Positions 47,817 through 58,730 are shown, numbered from the stretch's first letter. The stretch is DNA of 64,000 bases from Micromonospora fulviviridis (GCF_014648395.1 NZ_BMRA01000005.1:249884-313883), one strand, 5' to 3'. Numbers and translations: made by a program. The notes: generated by a model not told the origin, from the sequence alone.

Positions 47817-49148
47817 ATGTCACGCGTCACCCCTGACCAGCCCCGCCGCCCCGCCGCCGAAGTCGCCGCCGGAGCCCGGCCGACCGGCCGTGCCGGGCCG
47901 ACGCCGCGGGTGCCCGCGCCCCGGTCGGGGGAGCCGCCGCGCGGCCGGGCACCGCTGCCCGTCGCCGCCGCGGTGGCGGCCCTCTGGGCCGCCGTGACGT
48001 CCTGGCTGCCGGTCACCCTGGTCCTCGGCCTCGCCCAGCTCAGCGAGGACGCCGGCTCGCTGTCCGGCGCGCTCCGCGCCGGCCTGGTCGGCTGGTTGCT
48101 CGGCCACGGCGTGCCGCTGGAGACCTCCGCCGGGCCGCTCGGCCTGGCGCCGCTCGCCCTGACCGCCCTCGCCGTCTGGCGGCTCACCCGCGCCGGGGTG
48201 CACGTCAGCCGGGCCATCGGCGCCCGGGGCGGTCGCTCGCCCCGGCAGGCGCTCGCCGTCGCGGTCGGGGTCGGCATCGGGTACGCGCTGCTCGGCGCCC
48301 TCGCCGCGATCGTGGTCGGAGCCGGCGGCCTACGCGTGTCCCCGGTCCGGGCCGGGCTGACCTTCGCGGTCCTCGGCGGGCTCGCCGCCCTGGTCGGCGC
48401 GCTGCGGACCACCGGCGTCTGGGTGCTGCTGGCCCGCCGTTCCCCGGCGGCGCTGCGCGACGGGGTGCGCACCGGGCTGGTCGCCGGCCTGCTGCTGCTC
48501 GGCGCGGGCGCCGGGGCGGCCGGGCTCGCGGTGGCCACCGGGGGCGGCGACGCGGCCGACATGATCGGGGCGTACCGCACGGGAGTGGCCGGTCAGGCGG
48601 GCATCACCCTGGTCAGCCTCGCGTACGCGCCGAACGCCACCGTCTGGTCGGCCAGTTACCTGCTCGGGCCCGGGTTCGCCGTCGGCACCGACACCGCCGT
48701 GCGGACCAGCGAGGTCTCCGTCGGCGCGCTGCCGGCCATACCGCTGCTGGCCGGGCTGCCGCGCGGCCCGGTGGACGGGCTGGGCGCCGGGCTGCTCGCG
48801 GTGCCGGTGCTGGCCGCCATGGCGGCCGGCTGGCTGCTGGCCCGCCGGTTGCTGCGGATCGCGGCCGAGGAACGCGCGCCGGTCGGGTGGTCGACGCTGC
48901 TGGTCCCGGCGGCGCTCGCCGGCCCGGTCGCCGGGGTGCTGCTCGGCCTGGCGGCGGCGGCCTCGGGCGGTCCGCTCGGCGCCGGCCGGCTGGCCGAGAT
49001 CGGCCCGTCGCCCTGGCCGGTGGCGGGCGTGGCCACCGTGGTGGTCGCGGCCGGCGCCCTCCTCGGCGCCGCCGCCGGCCGCACCCTGACCGGCGCACCC
49101 ACCCCGACCCGCCCCACCGCCCCACCGCCCCGCCGCGCCGAGCGCTGA
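47817..49148 (+). CDS. perM: DUF6350 family membrane protein (PerM-like)
   Basis: Polytopic membrane protein of 443 residues with roughly nine to ten hydrophobic segments after a 45-residue Pro/Arg-rich N-terminus. Position between sucCD and purN is the same as that of M. tuberculosis Rv0955 (PerM), which stabilises the divisome protein FtsB and is needed in persistence and low magnesium. Motif-level evidence is weak, as the family is poorly conserved; assignment rests on topology, length and synteny. Start ATG 47817 has no clear ribosome site. Confidence 0.8.
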   Translation: MSRVTPDQPRRPAAEVAAGARPTGRAGPTPRVPAPRSGEPPRGRAPLPVAAAVAALWAAVTSWLPVTLVLGLAQLSEDAGSLSGALRAGLVGWLLGHGVPLETSAGPLGLAPLALTALAVWRLTRAGVHVSRAIGARGGRSPRQALAVAVGVGIGYALLGALAAIVVGAGGLRVSPVRAGLTFAVLGGLAALVGALRTTGVWVLLARRSPAALRDGVRTGLVAGLLLLGAGAGAAGLAVATGGGDAADMIGAYRTGVAGQAGITLVSLAYAPNATVWSASYLLGPGFAVGTDTAVRTSEVSVGALPAIPLLAGLPRGPVDGLGAGLLAVPVLAAMAAGWLLARRLLRIAAEERAPVGWSTLLVPAALAGPVAGVLLGLAAAASGGPLGAGRLAEIGPSPWPVAGVATVVVAAGALLGAAAGRTLTGAPTPTRPTAPPPRRAER

Positions 49149-49166
49149 CCGGCGCCGGAGACGGCG

Positions 49167-49199
49167 GAGGGGGCGGCCGGCGGTGCCGGACGCCCCCTC
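49167..49199. terminator. Bidirectional terminator after perM
   Basis: Outer 9-bp stem (49167-49175 with 49191-49199) plus inner 5-bp stem CCGGC/GCCGG with loop GGT, in the 62-bp gap between convergent genes. Confidence 0.75.
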
Positions 49200-49210
49200 G
49201 TGGAGCCGGT

Positions 49211-49792
49211 TCAGGAACCGAGGTTGTTCAGGTTGATCGCGGCGCCGGCGATGGCGTTGATGATGCCGATGACCACACCGATGCCACCGCAGATGAGGGC
49301 GGCCTTGGCCTGGCCGGCGTTGTTCGCCTCGCCCGCCTGGACCTTCTTCTGGCCCATCACGCCGAGCACGATGCCGGCGACGCCGGCCGGGATGCCGATC
49401 AGCGGGCAGCAGAGGCCGAGCACGATCGAGGCGATACCGGCGATCATGCCGATCAGCCCGAGCGTGTTGTTCTGGCCGCCACCGGTCGGGTAGCCGGCGG
49501 CCGGGTACTGCGGCGCGGCGCCGTACGGCTGCTGCTGCGCGTACGGGTCCTGGCCGTAGGGCTGGCCCGGGGTCGGCTGGCCGTACGGCTGGCCCGAGGT
49601 GGGCTGCTGGCCGTACTGCGGGGCCTGCGGCGGCTGGGCGTACGGGTCCTGCCCGTACGGCTGGCCCGAGGTGGGCTGCTGGCCGTACTGGGGAGCCTGC
49701 GGGGGCTGGGCGTACGGGTCGTACTGCGGGGAGGTCGGGTCCTGGTTCGGCTGCTGGCCGTGCGGGTCCTGACCGGGGTAACCGGGCTGCAT
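49211..49792 (-). CDS. DUF4190 membrane protein with Gln/Tyr/Pro-rich repeats
   Basis: Protein of 193 residues. The first 105 residues are a low-complexity Q/P/Y/G domain; a 24-residue unit (DPYAQPPQAPQYGQQPTSG plus QPYGQ) occurs twice in tandem with further partial copies. Two transmembrane helices of DUF4190 type follow (LIGMIAGIASIVLGLCCPLI and AALICGGIGVVIGIINAIAG). The repeat domain resembles prion-like or phase-separating sequences, but nothing about its behaviour is known. Convergent with perM. Confidence 0.8.
   Translation of the reverse strand: MQPGYPGQDPHGQQPNQDPTSPQYDPYAQPPQAPQYGQQPTSGQPYGQDPYAQPPQAPQYGQQPTSGQPYGQPTPGQPYGQDPYAQQQPYGAAPQYPAAGYPTGGGQNNTLGLIGMIAGIASIVLGLCCPLIGIPAGVAGIVLGVMGQKKVQAGEANNAGQAKAALICGGIGVVIGIINAIAGAAINLNNLGS
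49581..49720. repeat. 72-bp tandem repeat inside the DUF4190 gene
   Basis: Copy 1 is 49581-49652, copy 2 is 49653-49720 (last bases diverge). Period 72 bp keeps the reading frame. Neighbouring partial units share GGCTGGCCCG and GTACGGCTGG. Confidence 0.8.
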
Positions 49793-50027
49793 TGCGGAGC
49801 GCTCCTCAAACTGGGGGTCGACGGTCCATGGTCGGTTGTCTGCCGCTCATCATTCCGCCCGGACACCGGGACGCCCGCGGCACACGGGCCCGGGACCAAG
49901 GTCACGATGCCGACGCCGGGCCGGGCGTGAGCACGGCACCGGGCGACGGCAGCGTATCGTGCCGACGCCACGAGGGAGATCACCTGACGCGTGGCCGCCC
50001 GAGCGTCGGAGGCGCCAGCAGGCCCGA

Positions 50028-50033
50028 TAGGGT
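50028..50033 (+). promoter_or_regulatory. -10 box of purN
   Basis: TAGGGT ends 6 bp before the purN GTG with no ribosome site between; a leaderless transcript is likely. Confidence 0.5.
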
Positions 50034-50039
50034 TGCCGC

Positions 50040-50660
50040 GTGACCGAGCCCGCGTCCGTCGCCCGCCTCGTCGTCCTCGTCTCCGGCTCCGGCAGCAATC
50101 TCCAGGCCTTGCTGGACGCCGCCGCCGACCCCGCGTACGGGGCCCGGGTGGTGGCCGTGGGCGCCGACCGCGACGGGATCGCCGGCCTGGACCGAGCCGC
50201 CGCGGCCGGCGTGCCGGCCTTCGTGGAGCGGCTGAAGGACCACCCGACCCGCGAGGACTGGGACAAGGCGCTCACCGCCCGGGTCGCCGAGCACCGGCCG
50301 GACCTGGTGATCAGCGCCGGCTTCCTCAAGCTCGTCGGCCCGCAGTTCCTGGCCGCGTTCGGCGACCGCTACCTGAACACGCACAACACCCTGCTGCCGG
50401 CGTTCCCCGGCATCCACGGCCCCCGGGACGCGCTGGCGTACGGCGTGAAGGTCACCGGGGCCACCCTGTTCTTCGTCGACGCCGGGATGGACACCGGCCC
50501 GATCGTCGCCCAGGTCGCCGTGCCGGTGCTGGACGACGACGACGAGGAGACGCTCACCGAGCGCATCAAGTCCGCCGAGCGGCGCCAGCTCGTCGAGCAG
50601 GTCGGTCGGCTGGTCCGTGAAGGTTGGACGATCACCGGCAGAAAGGTCACCATTCCGTGA
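50040..50660 (+). CDS. purN: Phosphoribosylglycinamide formyltransferase
   Basis: Third step of purine synthesis: transfers a formyl group from 10-formyl-tetrahydrofolate to GAR. 206 residues. Shows [17 protein letters not shown] at the N-terminus (phosphate binding), the catalytic Asn-His region [14 protein letters not shown], and [13 protein letters not shown] with the catalytic Asp. GTG 50040 is the only plausible start. The stop overlaps the purH start as GTGA. Confidence 0.96.
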   Translation: MTEPASVARLVVLVSGSGSNLQALLDAAADPAYGARVVAVGADRDGIAGLDRAAAAGVPAFVERLKDHPTREDWDKALTARVAEHRPDLVISAGFLKLVGPQFLAAFGDRYLNTHNTLLPAFPGIHGPRDALAYGVKVTGATLFFVDAGMDTGPIVAQVAVPVLDDDDEETLTERIKSAERRQLVEQVGRLVREGWTITGRKVTIP

Positions 50661-52228
50661 GTGCCACTGAGGACGCCCGCCGCCCGATCAAGCGGGCGCT
50701 GGTCAGCGTCTACGACAAGACCGGCCTGGTCGAGCTGGCCCGGGCCCTGCACGAGGCCGGGGTGGAGATCGTCTCGACGGGCAGCACCGCGTCGACGATC
50801 TCCGGCGCGGGCGTGCCGGTGACCCCGGTCGAGCAGGTGACCGGGTTCCCGGAGATCCTCGACGGCCGGGTCAAGACGCTGCACCCGAAGATCCACGGTG
50901 GCCTCCTCGCCGACCTCCGCAAGGACGCGCACGCCGCCCAGCTCGACGAGCACGGCATCGCGGGCATCGACCTGCTGGTCTCCAACCTCTACCCGTTCCA
51001 GGCGACGGTCGCCTCCGGCGCCAGCCAGGACGAGTGCGTCGAGCAGATCGACATCGGCGGCCCGGCGATGGTCCGGGCCGCGGCCAAGAACCACGCCTCG
51101 GTGGCCGTGGTGACCGACCCGGCCGCGTACCCGGCGCTGCGGGCCGCGCTCGCCGAGGGCGGCTTCACCCTGGCCCAGCGGCGGGCCCTCGCGGCCCGCG
51201 CGTTCGCCGACATCGCCGACTACGACGTGGCCGTCGCCGAGTGGTTCGCCCGCGAGCTGGCACCGGCCGGCGACGGCTGGCCCGCGTTCGCCGGGCTGGC
51301 GCTGCGCCGCCAGGCGGTGCTGCGCTACGGCGAGAACCCGCACCAGGCGGCCGCCCTCTACGCCGACCCGGCCAGCCCGGCCGGCCTGGCCCAGGCGGAG
51401 CAGCTGCACGGCAAGGAGATGTCCTACAACAACTACGTCGACGCCGACGCCGCCTGGCGGGCCGCCAACGACTTCCCCGAGCAGCCCGCCGTGGCGATCA
51501 TCAAGCACGCCAACCCGTGCGGCATCGCGATCGGGGCGGACGTGGCCGAGGCGCACCGCCGGGCGCACGCCTGCGACCCGGTGTCCGCGTACGGCGGGGT
51601 GATCGCGGTCAACCGGCCGGTCTCGGTCGAGCTGGCCCGGCAGGTCGCGGAGATCTTCACCGAGGTGCTGGTGGCGCCCGGCTTCGACGAGGGCGCCCTG
51701 GAGATCCTCCGGGGGAAGAAGAACATCCGGCTGCTGCGGGCCCCCGGGTTCGACCCGCTGCCGGCCGAGTGGCGGCAGGTCACCGGTGGGGTGCTGGTGC
51801 AGCTGCGGGACCGGATCGACGCCGCGGGCGACGACCCGGCGAACTGGACGCTGGCCACCGGCGAGGCGGCCGACGAGGCCACCCTGCGCGACCTGGCGTT
51901 CGCCTGGCGGGCGGTCCGCGCGGTGAAGAGCAACGCGATCCTGCTGGCCCGGGAGGGCGCCACCGTCGGCGTCGGGATGGGCCAGGTCAACCGGGTCGAC
52001 TCGGCGCAGCTCGCGGTGAGCCGGGCCGGGGCCGAGCGGGCCCGCGGCTCGGTCTGCGCCTCGGACGCGTTCTTCCCGTTCGCCGACGGCCCGAAGATCC
52101 TCATCGAGGCCGGCGTCCGGGCGATCGTCCAGCCCGGCGGCTCGATCCGCGACGAGGAGACCATCGCCGCCTGCAAGGAGGCCGGGGTGACCATGTACCT
52201 CACCGGCACCCGGCACTTCTTCCACTGA
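50657..52228 (+). CDS. purH: Bifunctional AICAR transformylase / IMP cyclohydrolase
   Basis: Last two steps to IMP. 523 residues. The IMP cyclohydrolase domain comes first ([33 protein letters not shown]), then the AICAR transformylase domain with [13 protein letters not shown], the catalytic Lys-His in [11 protein letters not shown], and the end [15 protein letters not shown] 50657 overlaps the purN stop by 4 bp, so translation is coupled. Its formyl donor comes from the folate pool to which FolD (61905) contributes. Confidence 0.97.
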   Translation: MSATEDARRPIKRALVSVYDKTGLVELARALHEAGVEIVSTGSTASTISGAGVPVTPVEQVTGFPEILDGRVKTLHPKIHGGLLADLRKDAHAAQLDEHGIAGIDLLVSNLYPFQATVASGASQDECVEQIDIGGPAMVRAAAKNHASVAVVTDPAAYPALRAALAEGGFTLAQRRALAARAFADIADYDVAVAEWFARELAPAGDGWPAFAGLALRRQAVLRYGENPHQAAALYADPASPAGLAQAEQLHGKEMSYNNYVDADAAWRAANDFPEQPAVAIIKHANPCGIAIGADVAEAHRRAHACDPVSAYGGVIAVNRPVSVELARQVAEIFTEVLVAPGFDEGALEILRGKKNIRLLRAPGFDPLPAEWRQVTGGVLVQLRDRIDAAGDDPANWTLATGEAADEATLRDLAFAWRAVRAVKSNAILLAREGATVGVGMGQVNRVDSAQLAVSRAGAERARGSVCASDAFFPFADGPKILIEAGVRAIVQPGGSIRDEETIAACKEAGVTMYLTGTRHFFH

Positions 52229-52240
52229 TCTCCGACCCCG

Positions 52241-52274
52241 AACGGGGGCGCGGCCGGCCGGCCGCGCCCCCGTT
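52241..52274 (+). terminator. Terminator after purH
   Basis: Perfect 15-bp stem (52241-52255 with 52260-52274, loop GGCC) followed by TTC, 12 bp after the stop. Confidence 0.92.
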
Positions 52275-52294
52275 TCACATTGTGTCGTTCCACT

Positions 52295-52308
52295 TGGGAG
52301 CGCTGTCA
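52295..52308. promoter_or_regulatory. CebR-like operator sequence
   Basis: TGGGAGCGCTGTCA matches the LacI-family box TGGGAGCGCTCCCA at 12 of 14 positions. It lies upstream of the promoter of the secreted-protein genes. May be coincidental. Confidence 0.3.
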
Positions 52309-52350
52309 CGTCGAGGCAGCTGACCAGCCGAAAGTACGACCGCCGCGCCA

Positions 52351-52380
52351 TTGCCCGCCCGTAAAAGTTGTTGCTAGCGT
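52351..52380 (+). promoter_or_regulatory. Candidate promoter of the small secreted protein gene
   Basis: TTGCCC (52351-52356), 18-bp spacer, TAGCGT (52375-52380), about 100 bp before the start codon. Confidence 0.45.
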
Positions 52381-52478
52381 GGGTCCGGCAGGCGATCGAT
52401 CCGTCCCGTTGTCTCCCCCCGGTGGCCGGCGGTGAACCGCCCGCCGGAGCCCCCTCCCCTCGCCCGGCAGGTATGCCC

Positions 52479-52859
52479 ATGCGCGCGCTCGACCGGTTGA
52501 CCACCGTCGTCGTCGCGCTGGCGTTCGTCCTGGCCGGCCTGGGCGCGCCCGCCTGTGCGGAGACCCACGGCCCCGGCGCGGTGCGCGCCGCGCACCAGCA
52601 CGCCGTCCACGAGGGACCCGCGGCCTGCACGCCCGACCACGCTCCCTCGGAGCTGCGGGCGGAGTTGTCCGGCGGGCCATGCGGTGACCACCGCGCCGGC
52701 GTCGCCTCCGGCGACGGACCGGACGACCTGCTCCCGGCCGCGCCGCCGCGGGTCGGCACGCCGCCGCCGGCGGCCGTCCCGACCCGCTACCGGCAGCCGG
52801 CCGTCCCGATGCCCCCGCGCGGCACCCTGCCCGCCCGGGCGCCACCGGCCGCCGCCTGA
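52479..52859 (+). CDS. Small secreted protein, unknown function
   Basis: Protein of 126 residues with a clear signal peptide (LTTVVVALAFVLAGLGAPACA, cleavage likely near residue 27). The mature part is rich in His, Cys, Pro and Ala (AAHQHAVHEGPAAC, GGPCGDH), which could bind metal, and ends in a Pro-rich tail. I do not recognise the family. ATG 52479 has CAGG 7 nt upstream; ATG 52473 is the alternative. The secreted beta-propeller gene follows after 154 bp. Confidence 0.6.
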   Translation: MRALDRLTTVVVALAFVLAGLGAPACAETHGPGAVRAAHQHAVHEGPAACTPDHAPSELRAELSGGPCGDHRAGVASGDGPDDLLPAAPPRVGTPPPAAVPTRYRQPAVPMPPRGTLPARAPPAAA

Positions 52860-53013
52860 CCCTCCCCGCGCACCCGTCCGTCGGGCCCGCGGGTCGAGGC
52901 CGCCCCGGACCCGCCGGGTCCGCTCATGACAGCGCCACGGTCGCCACCGGCCGCCGTGGTTTTCCCTCCCCGGGCCACGCGCCCGGGGGACCCCTGAATC
53001 CCGGAGGATTCAC

Positions 53014-55647
53014 ATGTCCACATTCCGCTGGCGCAAGCCGGCGACAATCGCGGGCGCGCTGGTGCTCACCGCCGCGCTCGGTGGCGTCGTCGCCACCAAC
53101 CACGAGGTGCGGGAGGTGCTCGGCCTGGCCGAGGAGCCCGGCGCCAACATGCCCTGGCACCCCAGGGAGTTCATGGAGATGGCGGCCGGGGAGGACTCGG
53201 CCGAGGCGGGTGAGGAGGCCTTCGAGGCCCGCACCATCGCCGAGCAGTTCGCCCAGGCCCGCTACGCGCCGGGCATCGTCGCGCCGGGCGCGTACGCCAA
53301 CGCGCTGAGCCAGCTCAGCGCGTTGCCGGCGACGAAGGGCACCTGGCGCGAGGTCACGAAGATCAAGTACGACGGCGACGACCCGCGCTACCGCGACTAC
53401 GCGTCCAACTCCTCCGGTGGCGCCGGCCTGGTCACCGGCCGGATGACGGGCCTCGCCGCGGACGACAACGGGTTCGTGTACGCGGCCGGCGCCGACGGTG
53501 GCGTGTGGCGTTCCTCGACCGGCGGCGGGAGCTGGACGCCGATCGCGGACGCGCTGCCCACCCTCTCCAGCGGCGACGTCGTGCTCGCCGCGGACGGCTC
53601 GCTCTGGTACGCCACCGGTGAGGGGAACACGGGCGCCACCTCGTTCGTGGGCGCCGGCGTCTACCGGCTGGCCAACCCCCGGACCGGCGCCTTCACGGCC
53701 ACCGACCGGGTCGGCGGGTCCGAGTTGGAGAGCACGGTCATCAACAAGCTGCGCTTCTTCGACGGCAAGGTGTGGGCCGCCACCAACCGGGGCCTGTTCT
53801 CGCACGCGATGAGCAGCGGGTCCGGGGCCTGGAAGCTGGAGTTCGCGCCGAACCCGAGCTACCTGCCGGGCGGCGCCAACGCCGGTGACGCGAACGCGGC
53901 GTACAAGAACATCGTCAACGACGTGGCGGGCGACCCCCGCAACGCGAAGCACGTGGTGGTGGCCTCGGCCTGGCGCTCGGGCGACACGTACAACGGCTTC
54001 TACGAGACCGCCGACTACACCGCCGGGGGCTGGGCCAAGGTCAACCCGACCGGGTCCATCCCGGCCGACGACATCGGGTACGTGACCTTCGCCTTCTCCG
54101 CCGACGGCGGGAAGCTCTACGCGATCAACCAGTCACCGAAGCTGCTCAACAAGCCTGCCGGCAATGTGAACAGCTACCTGGACGGCATCTACGTTTCCAA
54201 CAACGGCTCGCCGTCAGGCCCCTGGAGCAAGATCGCCGACTCGGCGAAGCTGGGGAACTCCGGCTCGGCCCTCAAGCAGACGGTGATCGGCAAGGGCTAC
54301 GGCCCGGGCATCCAGGCCTGGTACAACCAGTTCCTCACGGTGGACCCGGCCGACCCGAACCACGTGTGGGCCGGCCTGGAGGAGGTCTACGAGTCGACCG
54401 ACGGCGGGGCCAACTGGAAGACCGTCGGGCCGTACTGGAACTTCAACTTCGCCTGCTGGAACATCTACGACGCCCAGAACCGCTGCGCCAAGACCACTCA
54501 CTCCGACCAGCACTCGGTGGCGGTCGGCAACGGGTTCGTCTACGTCGGCAACGACGGTGGCGTCTACCGCCGGCCGGTGCGCGGCAGGACCGACAAGGAC
54601 GGGCACGCGACCGACTGGCAGAGCCTCAACGACGGCACCATCGACGCGCTCCAGTACTACTCGGTGGCGCTGGGCCGGGACCCGGCGAAGGCCGGCACCA
54701 TCGTCTCCGGCGGGCTCCAGGACAACGGCGTGTCGATCCTGCGCGCCGGCGACACCGTGATGGGGTCCAACTTCGGCGGTGACGGTGGGGACGGCTTCGC
54801 CGACCCGGCCAACGGCTGCCGGCAGGTCCAGGAGTACACCAACCTGGCCATGCGGGTGACCGAGAACTGCAACGCCAACCCCGGCCCGGGCACCGCGGCG
54901 ACCTCCACCTCGCGGGACATCCAGCCGTACACCTCGTCGCCGGGCGACGAGCCGGCCCGGTTCATCGCGCCCTTCGCGCCGGACGACCACGACGCCAACG
55001 TCTGGGTCGCCGGCGGGCAGCACGTGTGGGTGAACACCAAGGGCTACTCGATCTCCGACGGCAAGGGCTGGACCAACGTGTTCAACCTGGGCGCCGGCCA
55101 CACCGCCACCTCGGTGGCGGTCTCCGGCGGCACGGCGTACGTCGGTTGGTGCGGCCCGTGCAACAACGCCGGCTTCGCCCGGGGCCTCGCGGTCGGCAAG
55201 GTCAACGACCCGTCGAGCTGGCACCAGGTCACCCTGCCGGGTGACTTCCCCAACCGGTTCCTCCAGGGCGTCGGGATCGACCCGGCGAACCCGTCGCACG
55301 CCTTCCTCGCGGTCAACGGGTTCTCCCGCCGGTTCACCGAGGGCCCGGGCGCCGGCTACGGCCACGTCTTCGAGACCACCGACGCGGGCGCGACCTGGAA
55401 GGACGTCTCGGCGAACCTGCCGGACGTGCCGGCCAGCTCGGTCAAGGAACTGTCCACCGGCGCGCTGGTGCTCGCCACCGACCTGGCCACGTTCTACCGC
55501 GCGCCCGGCGCCACCGACTGGCAGCGGCTCGGCGCGGGCCTGCCGCTGACCGTCGGCATGGACGTCGAGTACAACGCGGCCGACAACTCGATCTACGTCG
55601 CGACCCACGGCCGCGGCATCTGGGCGTTCCCGCTCGCCCAGCTCTGA
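53014..55647 (+). CDS. Large secreted beta-propeller protein (BNR/VPS10-like)
   Basis: Exported protein of 877 residues. The N-terminus has a signal-peptide or anchor (ATIAGALVLTAALGGVVATN). The body is built of beta-propeller blades with Asp-box-like turns: SSTGGGSWTPI, ESTDGGANWKTV and ETTDAGATWKDVSANLP. These resemble sialidase/BNR, xyloglucanase (GH74) or sortilin-type propellers. No catalytic residues can be assigned, so it may be a glycosidase or simply a binding protein. ATG 53014 follows CCGGAGG. Confidence 0.8.
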   Translation: MSTFRWRKPATIAGALVLTAALGGVVATNHEVREVLGLAEEPGANMPWHPREFMEMAAGEDSAEAGEEAFEARTIAEQFAQARYAPGIVAPGAYANALSQLSALPATKGTWREVTKIKYDGDDPRYRDYASNSSGGAGLVTGRMTGLAADDNGFVYAAGADGGVWRSSTGGGSWTPIADALPTLSSGDVVLAADGSLWYATGEGNTGATSFVGAGVYRLANPRTGAFTATDRVGGSELESTVINKLRFFDGKVWAATNRGLFSHAMSSGSGAWKLEFAPNPSYLPGGANAGDANAAYKNIVNDVAGDPRNAKHVVVASAWRSGDTYNGFYETADYTAGGWAKVNPTGSIPADDIGYVTFAFSADGGKLYAINQSPKLLNKPAGNVNSYLDGIYVSNNGSPSGPWSKIADSAKLGNSGSALKQTVIGKGYGPGIQAWYNQFLTVDPADPNHVWAGLEEVYESTDGGANWKTVGPYWNFNFACWNIYDAQNRCAKTTHSDQHSVAVGNGFVYVGNDGGVYRRPVRGRTDKDGHATDWQSLNDGTIDALQYYSVALGRDPAKAGTIVSGGLQDNGVSILRAGDTVMGSNFGGDGGDGFADPANGCRQVQEYTNLAMRVTENCNANPGPGTAATSTSRDIQPYTSSPGDEPARFIAPFAPDDHDANVWVAGGQHVWVNTKGYSISDGKGWTNVFNLGAGHTATSVAVSGGTAYVGWCGPCNNAGFARGLAVGKVNDPSSWHQVTLPGDFPNRFLQGVGIDPANPSHAFLAVNGFSRRFTEGPGAGYGHVFETTDAGATWKDVSANLPDVPASSVKELSTGALVLATDLATFYRAPGATDWQRLGAGLPLTVGMDVEYNAADNSIYVATHGRGIWAFPLAQL

Positions 55648-55660
55648 CCGGCCCTCCATG

Positions 55661-55702
55661 CGGAGGCCCCGTCCCCCCTTCCTCCGGGGGACGGGGCCTC
55701 CG
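55661..55702. terminator. Bidirectional terminator
   Basis: Perfect 17-bp stem (55661-55677 with 55686-55702, 8-nt loop) between the propeller gene and the convergent end of oligopeptide operon 2. Confidence 0.92.
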
Positions 55703-55716
55703 TCGTGCCGGAGGGC

Positions 55717-56728
<1,012 letters not shown>

Positions 56729-56748
<20 letters not shown>

Positions 56749-57766
56749 GGACCTCCTGGGCGAAGTGGCACGCGCTGGTCCGGCCGTCGCCGAGGACCAG
56801 GTCGTGCGGCACCACGTCCACGCAGACCTGCTGCACGTACGGGCACCGGGGGTGGAACGGGCAACCGGAGGGGATCCGCATGAGGTTCGGCGGCAACCCC
56901 TTGATCGTCGACAGCGCCTGGCCGCGGACGTCCAGGCGCGGGATCGACTCCAGCAGCCCCTTGGTGTACGGGTGGGCCGGCGCCCGGTACAGCGAGCGCA
57001 CGTCGGCGTGCTCGACGATCCGGCCCGCGTACATGACGGCGATCCGGTCCGCGACGCCGGCGACCACGCCGAGGTCGTGGGTGATCAGGATCATCGCCAT
57101 GTTCAGGTCGCGGCGCAGGTCGGCCAGCAGGTCCATGATCTGGGCCTGCACGGTGACGTCGAGCGCCGTGGTGGGCTCGTCGGCGATCAGCACCTTCGGG
57201 TCCAGGGCGAGCGCCATGGCGATCATGACGCGTTGCCGCATGCCGCCGGAGAACTGGTGCGGGTAGTCGCCGAGCCGCTTCGCCGCGGCCGGGATCTTCA
57301 CGAGGTCCATCAGCTCGACGGTCCGCCGGCGGGCGTCGGCGCGGGACATCCCCTCGCGCTGGCGCAGCGTCTCGCCGATCTGCCAGCCGACCGGGAAGAC
57401 CGGGTTCAGCGCGGAGAGCGCGTCCTGGAAGATCATCGCGATCTCCTTGCCGCGCACCTGCCGGCGCTGCTCCTCGGACTGGGTCAGCAGGTCCCGGCCC
57501 TGGTAGAGGATCTGGCCGGAGCGGACGTGCGCCGGGGGCGTGTCCAGGATGCCCATGATCGCCTGGGCGGTGACCGACTTGCCGGATCCGGACTCACCCA
57601 GCACGGCCAGGGTCTCGCCCGCGTCGAGGTGGTACGTCACCCCGTTGATGACCCTGGCCACGCCCTCGGTCGTGCGGAACTCGACGTGCAGGTCCCGTAC
57701 CTCGAGCAGGTGGCCGCCGGGCGGGGTGGGGGAGGCCGGCGTGGGCCGGACCGCGGACTGTGTCAT
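56729..57766 (-). CDS. Peptide ABC transporter ATPase 2 (OppD/DppD type)
   Basis: ATPase subunit of 345 residues. Walker [11 protein letters not shown], signature [10 protein letters not shown], Walker [14 protein letters not shown], and C-terminal Cys cluster [14 protein letters not shown]. Same domain order as the OppD of operon 1. Follows the oppC stop by 7 bp; the oppF gene starts within its end. Confidence 0.93.
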
Positions 57767-57773
57767 CAGGTTC

Positions 57774-58730
57774 TCACCGCAGCTTCGGGTCGAAGGCGTC
57801 GCGGATCGCGTCGCCCAGCATGATGAAGGCGAGCACGGTCAGCGCGAGGAAGGCCGAGGGGACGATCAGCGGGGTCGCCGACTCCCGCATGTGGATGCGG
57901 CCGGTGTCGATGTCCTGGCCCCAGGAGATGGTCGGGGCCTTCAGGCCGATGCCGAGGAAGCTCAGCGTCGCCTCGGCCGCGATGAACGAGCCGAGCGCGA
58001 TGGTGAGCACCACGATCGCCGGGGCCAGCGCGTTCGGCAGGATGTGCCGCCACATGATCCGGCCGTTGCGGGCGCCGAGCATCCGGGCCGCGGAGACGTA
58101 GTCCTGCTCCTTGGCGGTGATCACCGAGGAGCGGATCACCCGGGCCGCGGTGGTCCAGCCGAGCACCGCCAGCACGAAGATCACCGCGAACAGCCGGACG
58201 TTGTCGCTGCTGGTGCTCAACCGCTTGAGCAGCACGATCGCGGCGAGCAGCAGCGGGATGCCGAGCACGATGTCGATCACGCGGGAGAGCACCGCGTCCA
58301 CCCAGCCGCCGAAGTAGCCGGCGAGCATGCCGACGACCAGCGCGATCACGCCGGTGGCCAGCGCGGCCAGGGCGCCTACGAGGAGCGAGGCGCGGGTGCC
58401 GTAGACCGCCCGGGCGTAGACGTCGCAGCCCTGGAAGTCGTACCCGAAGATGGCCCCGCCGGACGGCCCGGCGTGCTGCCGGGAGAGCAGGCAGTCCCGC
58501 GGGTCGTTGGCGGTGAACAGCGACGGGACCGCGGCCATCGCGGCGGCCAGCACGACCAGTGCCAGGCTGACCCAGAAGATCGGGTTGCGGCGCAGATCCC
58601 GCCAGGCGTCGCCGGCGAGGCTGCGCGCCCGCTGGGGCGCGCCGATCCGGTCGGGGGTGGCGGGCTCGCCGGAGACACCCCGTCGCGCGGCCTGGTCCTC
58701 CGTGGCCGCGACGGTTTCGAAGTCACTCAT
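57774..58730 (-). CDS. Peptide ABC transporter permease 2 (OppC/DppC type)
   Basis: Permease of 318 residues with the OppC N-terminal domain (LAGDAWRDLRRNPIFWVS). The coupling loop is EQDYVSAARMLGARNGRIMW and the end DAIRDAFDPKLR matches the operon 1 protein. Two Cys in the first extracellular loop (DPRDC and FQGC), absent from its paralogue, could form a disulfide. I use ATG 58730 (SDFETVAAT), which has GAGGTG upstream; the frame to 58802 would overlap oppB. Confidence 0.92.
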   Translation of the reverse strand: MSDFETVAATEDQAARRGVSGEPATPDRIGAPQRARSLAGDAWRDLRRNPIFWVSLALVVLAAAMAAVPSLFTANDPRDCLLSRQHAGPSGGAIFGYDFQGCDVYARAVYGTRASLLVGALAALATGVIALVVGMLAGYFGGWVDAVLSRVIDIVLGIPLLLAAIVLLKRLSTSSDNVRLFAVIFVLAVLGWTTAARVIRSSVITAKEQDYVSAARMLGARNGRIMWRHILPNALAPAIVVLTIALGSFIAAEATLSFLGIGLKAPTISWGQDIDTGRIHMRESATPLIVPSAFLALTVLAFIMLGDAIRDAFDPKLR

